A stretch of DNA of 19,484 nucleotides from an uncultured cyanobacterium (GCA_937894105.1 CALCTI010000680.1:1-19484); one strand, 5' to 3'; counted from the stretch's first letter, positions 6,726 through 14,586 are shown. The notes: generated from the sequence alone by a model not told the origin. Numbers and translations are program-made.

Positions 6726-8840
6726 TTAGGCGGTGGCGATCGCCCCAGAGTTAATCGCCGCCAGGGAACTGTCGTAACTGAGCAAGGTTTGGTAAAGGGA
6801 CGCGGCCACCTCTGCTCGCGTTGCCGGGCGATCCGGGTCAAATACCTTAGCGTTAGGAGCGTTCACCATTGTTTTTTTGTTAACTGCTGCGGCAATTTTC
6901 GGCACTGCCCACTTGGGAATTTCCGCCGCATCACTCAAAAACGCCAGGTCTGACGCGGTGCCGTCGGGCCAATCTAAACCACTAGCTAGGGACACCAAAA
7001 GCTGGGTCTTTTGCAGCGGCTGGTTAGGACCAAACTGGGTGGCGGAAACCCCGGACAGAAAACCTGCTCGGTAGGCCGTTTGGATGGAGCTGGCCCCCCA
7101 GAACCCTGCGGACACATCGGTAAAGGTGCGGGGCGATCGCTCCGGTCCCGGCTGCAAAACCTGAGCCAACATTGCCGCATACTGGGCGCGGGTAATAGAG
7201 TCATTGGGACGGAACGAGCCATCGGGGAAGCCGTTAATCAACCCCTGCTCCTTCAGGGCAGAAATAAATTCCGCCGCCCAGTGCCCTGAAATATCGCTAA
7301 AGGCGGGCAACGTACCGTCAGGCTCGACAATGTATTGGGAGGTGACCGCCGACGCATCCCCCAACCCCACCAAAGCCTGGTAAAGGGCCGCCGCCACTTC
7401 TCCGCGATTCATCGGTGATAGGGGACGCAAATCGCTGGGGCGTGGGTAATTCACCACCAATCGGTTCGCCGTGGCGGTGGCAATGGGGTTAATGGCATAA
7501 CTGGGCACCTGGGCGCGATCGCGAAACAGCATTAGCAAGCGAGGATCGCCCGCACTTAACCCCAGACCATTGGCCAAAGAAATCAGCGCCTGCACCCGCG
7601 TTAGATTTTGCCCCGGACGGAACGTGCCGTCGGGGAAACCTGCAATAAATCCCATCCGGCTGGCTTTGGCGATCGCCGCTGCCCCCCAAAATGACGGCGG
7701 CACATCCACAAAACTCCGTGCTGGTTTCACCAACGGGCGATCAAACGCCTGAGCCACCAACGCCGCATACTGGGCCCGGTTCAGAACTTCGTTGGGGCGG
7801 AATGAACCGTCGGGATAGCCAGCGATGATATTGCGATCGCGCAACGGCGTAATAAACCCTTCCGCCCAGGTTCCTTTCACATCATCCACCGGTGTGGGGC
7901 TAGGTCCCGGTGTGGGGGTTGGCGTCGGAGTTGGCGTGGGAGTCGGCGTCGGCGTGGGTCCTGGCGTGGGCGCAGAGGATCCCGACGTGTCCACCAGCCC
8001 CTTGGTTTTGCTAACTGTAATTTGGTTGCCCACGGCTTTAATGGTATTTGCCGTGGCGTTTTGAATATCGAACTTGCCGTTATTGCGAAAAACGTTTTTG
8101 CCCGGATCCTGCGCGGATCCCACATCGGGATTAGCCTGCAAAATAATTGTCAAACCGTCGTCGCTGTTGCCATCAAAAGCATTACTACGCAGCACCGGCT
8201 GAGCCATATCCGACACCACAATGCCGCTGCGGTTGCCAATTAGGGTATTCCCCTCAATGCGCGATTTTGCCGACCCGCTGACGGCGATACCAAAGCCCGT
8301 ATTGCGACAAATATTATTACGAATAACTCCCTGGCTGGTTTTGGCAATGGAAATTCCGTTGCCGTCATTTTTTTCAAATAAATTGCCATCGACCACCGGC
8401 GCAGAACGACCGGTAAGAAACACCCCTTCCCGCTTGGAATTAATAAAGGTGCTAGCCGCAATGGTTGGGCTCGCCGACTCCACCCAAACGGCAGTGCCTC
8501 GACTGGCAAGGTTGGTCACAGTCACCCCCCGTAACTGGGCATCGCTGGTGAACGCAAAGGTGACATTTTGTCCCGCAAAGGTGGGGCTAAGGAACCGTCC
8601 GCTGCCTTGGATGATCACTCCCTGTCCGCGGCCACTTTCGTTCCCGGCGATCGCCACCCCCGCCGGCACCGTCAGCGGAAACGCCTCACCACTGTCCGCC
8701 GTATACTGCCCCGCTGCGAGCTGCACCGTATCGCCCGACTGGGTTTTTTCCAGAGCCGCGGCAATTGTTTTTAAGGGAGCACTCTGATTGCCCGCCGCCC
8801 CATCGTTACCGGTGGCGGGATTAACAAAATAGGTGGCCAT
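6726..8840 (-). CDS. Beta-helix (DUF1565-like) protein with six S-layer homology domains
   Basis: 704 residues. ATG 8840 (MATYFVNPATGNDGAAGN) is chosen because the domain starts there; the longer frame begins at TTG 8951 and adds only a basic, unrelated stretch. Residues about 1-287 form a right-handed parallel beta-helix: the DUF1565-type start (APLKTIAAAL, GDTVQLAAGQY) leads into repeated turns with Asn/Gly ladders (GVIRNNICRNTGFGIAV; IEGNTLIGNRSGIVV). A Thr-Pro dipeptide linker spans about 288-316. Then come two triads of SLH domains at about 317-505 and 514-690, recognised by FSDISGHWA, GFPDGSFRPN and ITRAQYAAML. SLH domains bind cell-wall polymers or polysaccharides, so a surface location is expected, yet no signal peptide is visible at either candidate start. 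Function is unknown; beta-helices of this kind often bind or cut polysaccharides, but no catalytic motif is recognised. Confidence 0.9.
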   Translation of the reverse strand: MATYFVNPATGNDGAAGNQSAPLKTIAAALEKTQSGDTVQLAAGQYTADSGEAFPLTVPAGVAIAGNESGRGQGVIIQGSGRFLSPTFAGQNVTFAFTSDAQLRGVTVTNLASRGTAVWVESASPTIAASTFINSKREGVFLTGRSAPVVDGNLFEKNDGNGISIAKTSQGVIRNNICRNTGFGIAVSGSAKSRIEGNTLIGNRSGIVVSDMAQPVLRSNAFDGNSDDGLTIILQANPDVGSAQDPGKNVFRNNGKFDIQNATANTIKAVGNQITVSKTKGLVDTSGSSAPTPGPTPTPTPTPTPTPTPTPGPSPTPVDDVKGTWAEGFITPLRDRNIIAGYPDGSFRPNEVLNRAQYAALVAQAFDRPLVKPARSFVDVPPSFWGAAAIAKASRMGFIAGFPDGTFRPGQNLTRVQALISLANGLGLSAGDPRLLMLFRDRAQVPSYAINPIATATANRLVVNYPRPSDLRPLSPMNRGEVAAALYQALVGLGDASAVTSQYIVEPDGTLPAFSDISGHWAAEFISALKEQGLINGFPDGSFRPNDSITRAQYAAMLAQVLQPGPERSPRTFTDVSAGFWGASSIQTAYRAGFLSGVSATQFGPNQPLQKTQLLVSLASGLDWPDGTASDLAFLSDAAEIPKWAVPKIAAAVNKKTMVNAPNAKVFDPDRPATRAEVAASLYQTLLSYDSSLAAINSGAIATA
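7891..7972 (-). repeat. Degenerate 6-bp repeat encoding a Thr-Pro linker
   Basis: GGNGTN-type hexamers on the plus strand encode alternating Thr and Pro on the minus strand, about ten dipeptides with a few Gly. The third codon positions vary, so the array is not a perfect microsatellite. It joins the beta-helix to the SLH domains, as Pro-rich linkers commonly do in surface proteins. Confidence 0.85.
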
Positions 8841-9352
8841 GGGGGTGTGTAGATATCCTTTAGGTGAAAATCCTTTAAGCTTCCGTCTCGCCGGGCGCTT
8901 TCGCCAGCTTTCCTGTGGCTTGTCTCGGTTGCTTTTGTCAGGCTTTGCCAACTATAGCCGTTGCTTCTAGGTCCTATCCACTGGTTGTTACCAAAGATGA
9001 CCAGAGGGGACCGGGAGCGATCTGCCCCATTCGGCAAAAGCTATGTCCTGAAATGGGACGAGACTTAAGGAAAACCAATTGGATTTAAGGAATCAAATCA
9101 GGTTGCGTAACTTGAGTTACAAAATCTTGACAAGCCCCTTGGTAGCTTATTGCCTAACTCCAATTTTGTGTCGTTGAATTCAGCCGCGCGTTAATTAGGG
9201 GGTGGGCACATTAGCTAACTGGCTATATGCCGATCCGAAGATGACCGACCTGAACTGAGCAGACGCATAACTGGATAGGTCTGTGACACCTGCACCACTT
9301 CCGTAGGGCAATTTGCCTAAAGTTTGGGCTCTGTGTTTGGCATATTTAATTT
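8841..9352. other. Divergent spacer between SLH gene and response regulator
   Basis: No gene is seen on either strand beyond short frames without SD or domains. It must carry the promoters of the minus-strand SLH gene and part of the control region of the response regulator. A TTGACA at about 9127-9132 has no good -10 box at the right distance. Confidence 0.4.
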
Positions 9353-9385
9353 TTGACAGGTCTAGCTCCGTCGCTTGTTTAGTAT
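9353..9385 (+). promoter_or_regulatory. Candidate promoter of the response regulator
   Basis: A perfect TTGACA (9353-9358) is followed by AT-rich sequence with TAGTAT at 9380-9385. The 21-bp gap is longer than the ideal 17, so the -10 assignment is weak. It is the only consensus -35 box within 100 bp of the start codon. Confidence 0.3.
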
Positions 9386-9410
9386 TTCGTTAAGTCGTCC
9401 TCTCTGGCTG

Positions 9411-9425
9411 ACCCCCCTTGGGGGT
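9411..9425 (+). promoter_or_regulatory. Hairpin directly before the SD of the response regulator
   Basis: ACCCCC and GGGGGT form a perfect 6-bp stem over CTT, ending exactly where GGAG (9426-9429), the likely SD of the GTG start at 9436, begins. The stable stem would stand beside the ribosome binding site, where it could limit or protect translation initiation. It also covers the alternative TTG start at 9418, which argues against that start. Confidence 0.5.
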
Positions 9426-9435
9426 GGAGAATATT

Positions 9436-10161
9436 GTGGCACCCGTAAGCATTCAGATTATTGAAGGAAATCCCCATTTGCGATCGCACCTAAGCTGGCG
9501 TCTGCAACAGCTCAACTACGACGTTTGCACCGCGTCAACCTTGCAACATGCCCGGGATATGCTGACGCAAATGCGCCCGAGCGTAGTGATTTTAGACGCT
9601 GATATCGCTGAGGGGAATGCCTTTGAATTTTGCCAATGGATTCAGCATACCCAGTCGGCATTGGTGCTAATGCTGTCTGCCCGTGCCGAAGAGCCCGATG
9701 TGGTGCGGGGATTGGACTCGGGAGCAGATGATTATTTAACAAAGCCCTTTGGGGAGCGAGTGCTCTTTGCGCGGCTACAAGCGCTGATTCGTCGCTGCAA
9801 AAACCAGGTGGCACCGGCCTATTTGGACTACGGAATTTTGCGCATTGATTTAATTCAGCGGCGGGTGTGGCTGCGCAGTGAGTCCATTGAGCTGACGCCC
9901 CAGGAGTTTAGCTTGCTGTATGCGCTGGCCCAGTCGGGGGGAATGCCCCTAAGTCGCTCAGAAATTTTAAACCGCGCCTGGCCTGACAGTATCGATAATC
10001 CCCGTACGGTGGATACCCATATCCTATCTTTGCGGAAAAAAATTGAGGCGGAACCGCGCCAGCCCCATACGATTCAAACGGTACGTAATGTGGGGTATCG
10101 CCTGAATGTGGATGCCCTGGATGAAGGGGTGCCGATGCGATCGCTCAGCGTTGCTAGCTAG
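9436..10161 (+). CDS. OmpR-family response regulator (receiver plus winged helix)
   Basis: A two-component DNA-binding regulator; its partner kinase is not in the window. GTG 9436 is chosen because GGAG lies six bases upstream; earlier GTG and TTG codons fall in a hairpin. The product has 241 residues. The receiver (about 5-118) has phospho-acceptor Asp54 (VVILD), a Ser in LMLSAR and the conserved Lys of YLTKPF. The usual acidic pair near residue 10 is reduced to Glu-Gly (IIEGNPHLRS), a reading I remember as shared by a cyanobacterial subgroup. The winged-helix domain (about 130-228) shows LTPQEFSLLYALAQ, RSEILNRAWP, the recognition segment RTVDTHILSLRKKIE and the wing TVRNVGYRLN. Targets cannot be read from sequence. 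The long upstream and downstream spacers suggest it is transcribed alone. Confidence 0.93.
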   Translation: MAPVSIQIIEGNPHLRSHLSWRLQQLNYDVCTASTLQHARDMLTQMRPSVVILDADIAEGNAFEFCQWIQHTQSALVLMLSARAEEPDVVRGLDSGADDYLTKPFGERVLFARLQALIRRCKNQVAPAYLDYGILRIDLIQRRVWLRSESIELTPQEFSLLYALAQSGGMPLSRSEILNRAWPDSIDNPRTVDTHILSLRKKIEAEPRQPHTIQTVRNVGYRLNVDALDEGVPMRSLSVAS

Positions 10162-10230
10162 GACGTCAGATCCACAGAATAAGCGACCTAAAACCCCGGT
10201 AAAGCTTCTCTACATAGGGCTTCACTGGGA

Positions 10231-10355
10231 TTTTGTAGAGTGTGTACCCAACGTACCACGCAGAAATTAAAGTCTTTGATTCGGTGCGTTAGTCACACGG
10301 ACGCGAAACGCTGGGCATGAAAGTGGGGTGTTAATAAGTCCTTAAGGAAAATTAG
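10231..10355. repeat. Degenerate dispersed repeat, copy A (upstream of surE)
   Basis: The block from CCAACG (10248) to GATT (10281) matches 14729-14762 at 26 of 34 positions without gaps, and GTGTTAATAA plus a GGAAAAT word recur about 80 bases further on in both places (10328-10337 and 14812-14821). The shared order and spacing indicate a common ancestor of about 120 bp. It contains no gene. Confidence 0.55.
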
Positions 10356-10432
10356 TGGCTTGAGCTGTTACAAGTAGCGGGTGGAGCAGTTCAGTTTTTT
10401 AGCGTACTTGCGTCGGTGTATCTTCCCCAGCT

Positions 10433-11140
10433 ATGACTCGATTTTTATTGACCAATGATGACGGCATCGATGCACCCGGTATTCAGGCATTGGCGCGATC
10501 GCTCCACGCCCTAGAGGGGGACCACGAGCTGCACTGGGCGGCTCCCAACGAGCAATATTCTGGCTGCGGGCATCGGGCCATTAACGAAGAACCGATTCGG
10601 GTAGAAACGTGCGATCGCCAGCCTGCTACCAGTGCCCACGCCGTGTTTGGATGCCCTGCCACCTGCACCCGCGTCGGGTTACGTCGCCTAGCGCCGCATA
10701 CGGACTGGGTTATTTCTGGGATTAACGCTGGGGGCAATATGGGTGTTGACCAGATTGTGTCGGGTACCGTTGCCGGGGCGCGTCAGGGGGTTATTGACGG
10801 TAAATCGGCGATCGCCCTTTCCCAATACGTGGCCGGTCGCCCCATCCATTGGGACACGGTGGAACGGTGGACAACGGCGGTGGTGAAAGAGCTAATGGGG
10901 CGATCGCTGCCGAAATATCATTTTTGGAACGTCAATTATCCCCACCTGGATCCCGATAGCCCCCTGCCGGAGCTGGTTTTTTGCGAGCCATCGAAAGACA
11001 CCATGCACCTGGAGTATGTGCAAAATTCGGTGGGGGATTACGTGGGCCGCAGCGTTTACCGCGATCGCCCCGTTACTCCCGGCACCGACGTGGGCGTGTG
11101 CTTTAGCGGCAAAATTGCTATCACCCAGCTCAGTATTTAG
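10433..11140 (+). CDS. surE: 5'/3'-nucleotidase SurE
   Basis: SurE is a metal-dependent phosphatase that removes phosphate from nucleoside 5'- and 3'-monophosphates and is often linked to stationary-phase survival; it is cytosolic. The N-terminus MTRFLLTNDDG carries the metal-binding Asp9-Asp10, followed by DAPGIQAL. Further family motifs are YSGCGH (about 43-48), VISGINAGGNMG (about 94-105) and SGTVAGARQGV. The protein has 235 residues against about 245-265 usual; the shortening is near the C-terminus, with the core complete. No SD is seen before ATG 10433, common in cyanobacteria. It has 271 bp of spacer upstream holding a degenerate repeat, so a separate promoter is likely. A triplicated 14-bp motif follows the stop codon. 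Confidence 0.93.
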   Translation: MTRFLLTNDDGIDAPGIQALARSLHALEGDHELHWAAPNEQYSGCGHRAINEEPIRVETCDRQPATSAHAVFGCPATCTRVGLRRLAPHTDWVISGINAGGNMGVDQIVSGTVAGARQGVIDGKSAIALSQYVAGRPIHWDTVERWTTAVVKELMGRSLPKYHFWNVNYPHLDPDSPLPELVFCEPSKDTMHLEYVQNSVGDYVGRSVYRDRPVTPGTDVGVCFSGKIAITQLSI

Positions 11141-11147
11141 ATTCAGA

Positions 11148-11189
11148 CAATCTAGATCCGGCAATCTAGATCGGGCAATCTAGATCGGT
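11148..11189 (+). repeat. Three tandem copies of a 14-bp unit after surE
   Basis: CAATCTAGATCSGG-type units lie at 11148-11161, 11162-11175 and 11176-11189 with one base change in the first and one in the last position of the third. Each contains TCTAGA and GATC. The array starts seven bases after the surE stop codon. There are no spacers, so it is not a CRISPR array. Confidence 0.9.
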
Positions 11190-11365
11190 AATTTAAGTGG
11201 GGCGCTTAAGGGGGGGAAATGGAGCCCTAGGCGCAAACGTGGATTTGTTGCGCCTGTGCTGATTTCGGTGCCCCTGGGGTGTAAGGGTTGGCGATCGCCA
11301 TAATGCAACGGTTACGATCAGCCATAACCGCATGCTATGACCTAAGCCATCCCCAGGAACCGTCT

Positions 11366-13744
11366 ATGTCCCGCCGGAAAACCCTATCTAAAACCATCCA
11401 GCGCTGGCTATGGAGTTGTCGAGGCATTTTGGTGGTTGCGCCCATTGCCACTGGGCTGGTGTTGGCAGCGCACCATTCTGGCTTTTTACAGGGGGGGGAA
11501 TGGGGAGCCTACGATTGGCTGATGAGCCAGCGTCCCGAGGAGGAAAAGGACGATCGCATCGCCATTGTTAGCGTCGACGATCGCACCCTCCAGCAAATTG
11601 GGCAAAGCATTGTTCCCGACGATGTGTATGCAGATTTATTAGAAAAGCTGGCGGCTATGGGGCCTCGGGCGATCGGCTTGGATATTTATCGCGACGTTAG
11701 AACCCAGAATTTAGAAACAGGAGAGGATTCTGGGCGATTGGATAAAGTGTTTGAGCGTTTGGATAACGTGGTGGGCATTGCCAAAATTATTGGCGAAAAC
11801 GAACGGGAACGGGTTGCGCCGCCGCCAATTCTCCAGGAAAAGGGGCAGGTGGGCATGAACGACCTGCTGGAAGATGGCGACACCAAGGTGCGGCGGGGAT
11901 TTATTAACGCTAACGATGTAAACGGCGAGCAGGTTTATAGTTATGCAGCCAATTTAGCGTTTTCCTATTTGCTCGAAGAGGGTGTCAACTTGGAGGTAAT
12001 TGAAACCACCGATCCCTGGGGACTGCGTTTGGGTGAGGTTGAATTTTGGCCATTCCAGGAAAATGACGGCGGGTATATTCGCACCGAAGACGATGGGTTT
12101 CAGGTGCTGATTAATTATCGCGGCGCCGACGAGCCCTTTGAAGAGGTGTCGATGGCCGATGTGCTTAATGGGGCGCTGCCGAACGATTGGGCTCGCGATC
12201 GCATTATCTTAATCGGCAGCACGGCGGAAAGTGGCGGGGACTTTTTATTTACCCCCTACAGCGGCGGCTGGCTAGATCTGGCGAAAAAAACGCCGGGGGT
12301 GGAAATTCACGCCCACTTAACCAGCCAGCTTATTAGCGCCGCCTTGAACGATCGCACCATGATCCGCTCCCTGGCGGAATGGCAAGAGCATTTGTGGATT
12401 ATTTTCTGGATTCTAGTCAGCTCCACCCTCACCTGGACTTTGCGCTTGCCCGATAATAAGCAAATGATTTTGGTTCTAGGGGGCGTTGGATTTATTGGCA
12501 GTTTGGGAGCCCTGTTTGGCACTACCATCGTGGCTTTTAATAGCGGGCTGTGGATTCCTTTGGAAGCGCCGGTGGTGGGCTACTTTCTGGGAGCGGCCGG
12601 GGTGGGCATGTACCTGGCCCGAAGCGCCAGCAAAATTCGGGAAACCTTTGGACGTTATCTCACCGCCGAGGTGGTCTCCACCATTTTGGAAAATCCCGAG
12701 GGGACGAGTCTAGGGGGCGATCGCCGCCGCATCACCATTTTGACCTCGGACCTGCGAGGCTTTACCGCCACCGCCGAGCGGCTCCCCCCCGAAAAAGTTA
12801 TCGAAATCCTGAACCTGTATCTAGAACATATGGCCGACGCCATCACCGACTACAACGGCACCATTGACGAATTTATGGGGGACGGAATTTTGGTGTTTTT
12901 CGGGGCTCCCATTGCCCGAGAGGACGATGCCAAGCGGGCGATCGCCTGCGGAATTGCCATGCAGCAAGCGATGAAGCCCGTCAACGAAAAAATGATTGCC
13001 ATGGGGCACCAGCCCCTACAAATGGGCATTGGTATCCACACCGGCGAAGTGGTGGTGGGCAATATTGGCTCCCAAAAACGCACCAAATACGGCGCGGTGG
13101 GATCGGCGATGAATTTAACCTACCGCGTGGAGTCTTATACCATTGGTGGTCAAATCTTAATTACCGAAGAAACCCTCAATATGGCGGGGGGTGAAGCTTT
13201 ATCCAAGGTGCACGGCACCCCACAGGTGCAGCCCAAGAGGGTGAAGACGCCGATGACCATTTACGACATTGGCGGCGGTGGTGCGCCCTACAATTTATCC
13301 CTAGCTTCTGAAGAGGAGGAGTTTCTTCCTTTAGCGCTGCCGATTTTGCTCACCTATCAGCTTTTAGACGGTAAGCACGTGGGCGATCGCCACTACGAAG
13401 CGGAGATTATGGCCCTGTCCGACAAGGGGGCAGAAATTGAGCTAGTGCCCGGCTCTGTTGTGGATGACAACAACCCCAACGGCGTGCGCTTACCAGGCGA
13501 TCGCAGCAATATCAAAATGGTAGTGGAAGCCAGCAGCGACGCGGTGATGGATGATTGGAGCGATAGCGATCGCGAAATTTACGGCAAAGTCACCGCCGGC
13601 ACCCTAGTCAACCCCACGGGCAGCAGTAATGGCACCGATTCTCCCCCAGGTTTCACCGTCCGTTTCACCGCCAAGCCCCCCGCCCTGGATCGCTGGCTAA
13701 AATCTTGCTACGAACGCGCTGTACCCACCACGGTTAGCTCGTAA
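11366..13744 (+). CDS. CHASE2-domain class III nucleotidyl cyclase
   Basis: A membrane sensor that should make cyclic nucleotide in response to an extracellular cue. ATG 11366 (MSRRKTLSK) is chosen for the AGGA seven bases upstream; ATG 11303 is also in frame. The product has 792 residues. One helix (about 20-42) precedes an extracytoplasmic CHASE2 domain (about 50-335, YDWLMSQRP; RIAIVSVDD; AIGLDIY), then three helices (about 340-420), then the cyclase domain (about 455-640). Metal ligands Asp462 (TSDLRGFT) and Asp506 (FMGDG) and the transition-state pair Asn583/Arg587 (NLTYR) are present, so activity is likely. The base-selecting positions are Glu502 (IDEFMGD), where adenylyl cyclases have Lys, and Gly576 (KYGAVG), where they have Thr or Asp; this leans toward GTP. 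The last 130 residues look like a PilZ-type beta barrel. Confidence 0.92.
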   Translation: MSRRKTLSKTIQRWLWSCRGILVVAPIATGLVLAAHHSGFLQGGEWGAYDWLMSQRPEEEKDDRIAIVSVDDRTLQQIGQSIVPDDVYADLLEKLAAMGPRAIGLDIYRDVRTQNLETGEDSGRLDKVFERLDNVVGIAKIIGENERERVAPPPILQEKGQVGMNDLLEDGDTKVRRGFINANDVNGEQVYSYAANLAFSYLLEEGVNLEVIETTDPWGLRLGEVEFWPFQENDGGYIRTEDDGFQVLINYRGADEPFEEVSMADVLNGALPNDWARDRIILIGSTAESGGDFLFTPYSGGWLDLAKKTPGVEIHAHLTSQLISAALNDRTMIRSLAEWQEHLWIIFWILVSSTLTWTLRLPDNKQMILVLGGVGFIGSLGALFGTTIVAFNSGLWIPLEAPVVGYFLGAAGVGMYLARSASKIRETFGRYLTAEVVSTILENPEGTSLGGDRRRITILTSDLRGFTATAERLPPEKVIEILNLYLEHMADAITDYNGTIDEFMGDGILVFFGAPIAREDDAKRAIACGIAMQQAMKPVNEKMIAMGHQPLQMGIGIHTGEVVVGNIGSQKRTKYGAVGSAMNLTYRVESYTIGGQILITEETLNMAGGEALSKVHGTPQVQPKRVKTPMTIYDIGGGGAPYNLSLASEEEEFLPLALPILLTYQLLDGKHVGDRHYEAEIMALSDKGAEIELVPGSVVDDNNPNGVRLPGDRSNIKMVVEASSDAVMDDWSDSDREIYGKVTAGTLVNPTGSSNGTDSPPGFTVRFTAKPPALDRWLKSCYERAVPTTVSS

Positions 13745-13853
13745 TTGCTCCGTTAACGGTGCCCCGTAGCGCTCCCCCTGATAGGCATAACTTTTTTCGT
13801 CATCAATTCACTAATTAATCCCCTTTTCTTCGCCCGATCTCCGATAATCTTTA
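13745..13853. other. Spacer with a partial element end
   Basis: No gene. CGTCATCAATTCAC at about 13799-13812 resembles the inverted repeat TGTCATCAATTGAATC of the adjacent element and may be a relic of an earlier insertion. Confidence 0.35.
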
Positions 13854-13857
13854 CTAG

Positions 13858-13982
13858 GGGCTGTCATCAATTGAATCCCTAAGTCAAGAGCCGTAAGGGT
13901 TTCAGCCCCTAGCTCTGTTTGTTTTCAAAGGGCGCGTACTCCCCACTGCACAAGGCTTCTGGAGATTAATTGATGACACGCC
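13858..13982. mobile_element. MITE of about 125 bp with CTAG target duplication
   Basis: The left end GGGCTGTCATCAATTGAATC and the reverse complement of the right end, GGCGTGTCATCAATTAATC, form imperfect terminal inverted repeats. CTAG stands immediately outside both ends (13854-13857 and 13983-13986), a clear 4-bp target duplication. There is no coding capacity. The first 28 bases including CTAG recur exactly at the left window edge in the opposite orientation. An internal CAGCCCCTAG (13903-13912) is the inverse of the left edge. The right end is 41 bp from the psbQ start codon. Confidence 0.85.
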
Positions 13983-14000
13983 CTAGATAATTTTTATAAA
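13970..14000 (+). promoter_or_regulatory. psbQ: Possible psbQ promoter formed across the MITE edge
   Basis: TTGATG (13970-13975) lies in the element's right inverted repeat and TATAAA (13995-14000) in the flanking host DNA, 19 bp apart. If used, the insertion supplies the -35 box of psbQ. The match is modest and the real start site may lie elsewhere. Confidence 0.3.
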
Positions 14001-14027
14001 AGAGATCAATACGCCAGCGGGAGAGCT

Positions 14028-14489
14028 ATGACTAGAATTCGGGCTTGGTTAATGGTTCTGATTGGGGCGATTGCCACCTTCGTTGTGGGGTGCAGCGGCG
14101 TCGATAGTGCCGCCGAAGCGGCGAAGGCCGCAGCCCAGGCGGCAAACCTAGAAATTTACGTCCCAGCGGTGGTGGAACTGCGCGATCGCTTCCCAGAAGT
14201 AGAACCCGCCTTCGCCAATAAAAAATGGCGTGATATTCAAACCTTTGTACACGGTCCCCTCGGAGAACTACGCCAGCGTATGGCGCGGGTCAGCCGCAAC
14301 CTACCTGACGACCAACAAAAATCCGCCGCCAAGGTCACCAGCGATCTACTTGATAGTTTGCTCGCCATGGACGAAGCTGCTGGTCGCTTTAATTACGTCG
14401 CCGCCGAACAGGAATATGAAAAGGCGATCGCTGCGTTGGACGCATTTTTAGAGTTAGTTCCTACAAACCAGCCTCAGGAAGCGTCTTAA
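14028..14489 (+). CDS. psbQ: Photosystem II protein PsbQ (CyanoQ) lipoprotein
   Basis: CyanoQ is a lumenal lipoprotein attached to photosystem II near the oxygen-evolving complex, where it stabilises water oxidation. The 153-residue product starts with a lipoprotein signal (RIRAW, hydrophobic stretch, VVGC), with Cys22 as the lipid-bearing first residue of the mature protein. The rest is the expected helical bundle: an Ala-rich linker, then YVPAVVELRDRFPEVEPAF, W..IQTFVHGPLGELRQRM (a PsbQ hallmark), and two long helices with DLLDSLLAMDEAA and AIAALDAFLELVP. Length and layout suit the family. GGGAG four bases before ATG 14028 is a good SD. The gene stands alone, with a MITE in its upstream region and a structured spacer downstream. 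Confidence 0.93.
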   Translation: MTRIRAWLMVLIGAIATFVVGCSGVDSAAEAAKAAAQAANLEIYVPAVVELRDRFPEVEPAFANKKWRDIQTFVHGPLGELRQRMARVSRNLPDDQQKSAAKVTSDLLDSLLAMDEAAGRFNYVAAEQEYEKAIAALDAFLELVPTNQPQEAS

Positions 14490-14586
14490 ACCAATACTGA
14501 AAGTCGCCAACAAAACAAGTAATACTGGGCGGACCGGTAAGGCACCCCTTAAAGAGTCAATAAATTACAAGCATCTTGCTTTTTAA
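14490..14586. other. Spacer after psbQ
   Basis: No gene is seen. CAAG and CTTG around 14567-14577 pair over a three-base loop and are followed by five T, which may be a weak terminator for psbQ. Nothing else stands out. Confidence 0.3.

Noticed and set aside
8841..8951. N-terminal extension of the SLH protein from TTG 8951
   Set aside because: Rare start, basic unrelated sequence, and the domain begins exactly at ATG 8840.
11148..11189. CRISPR array
   Set aside because: Units are contiguous 14-mers without spacers and no cas gene is near; the same holds for 17455-17499.
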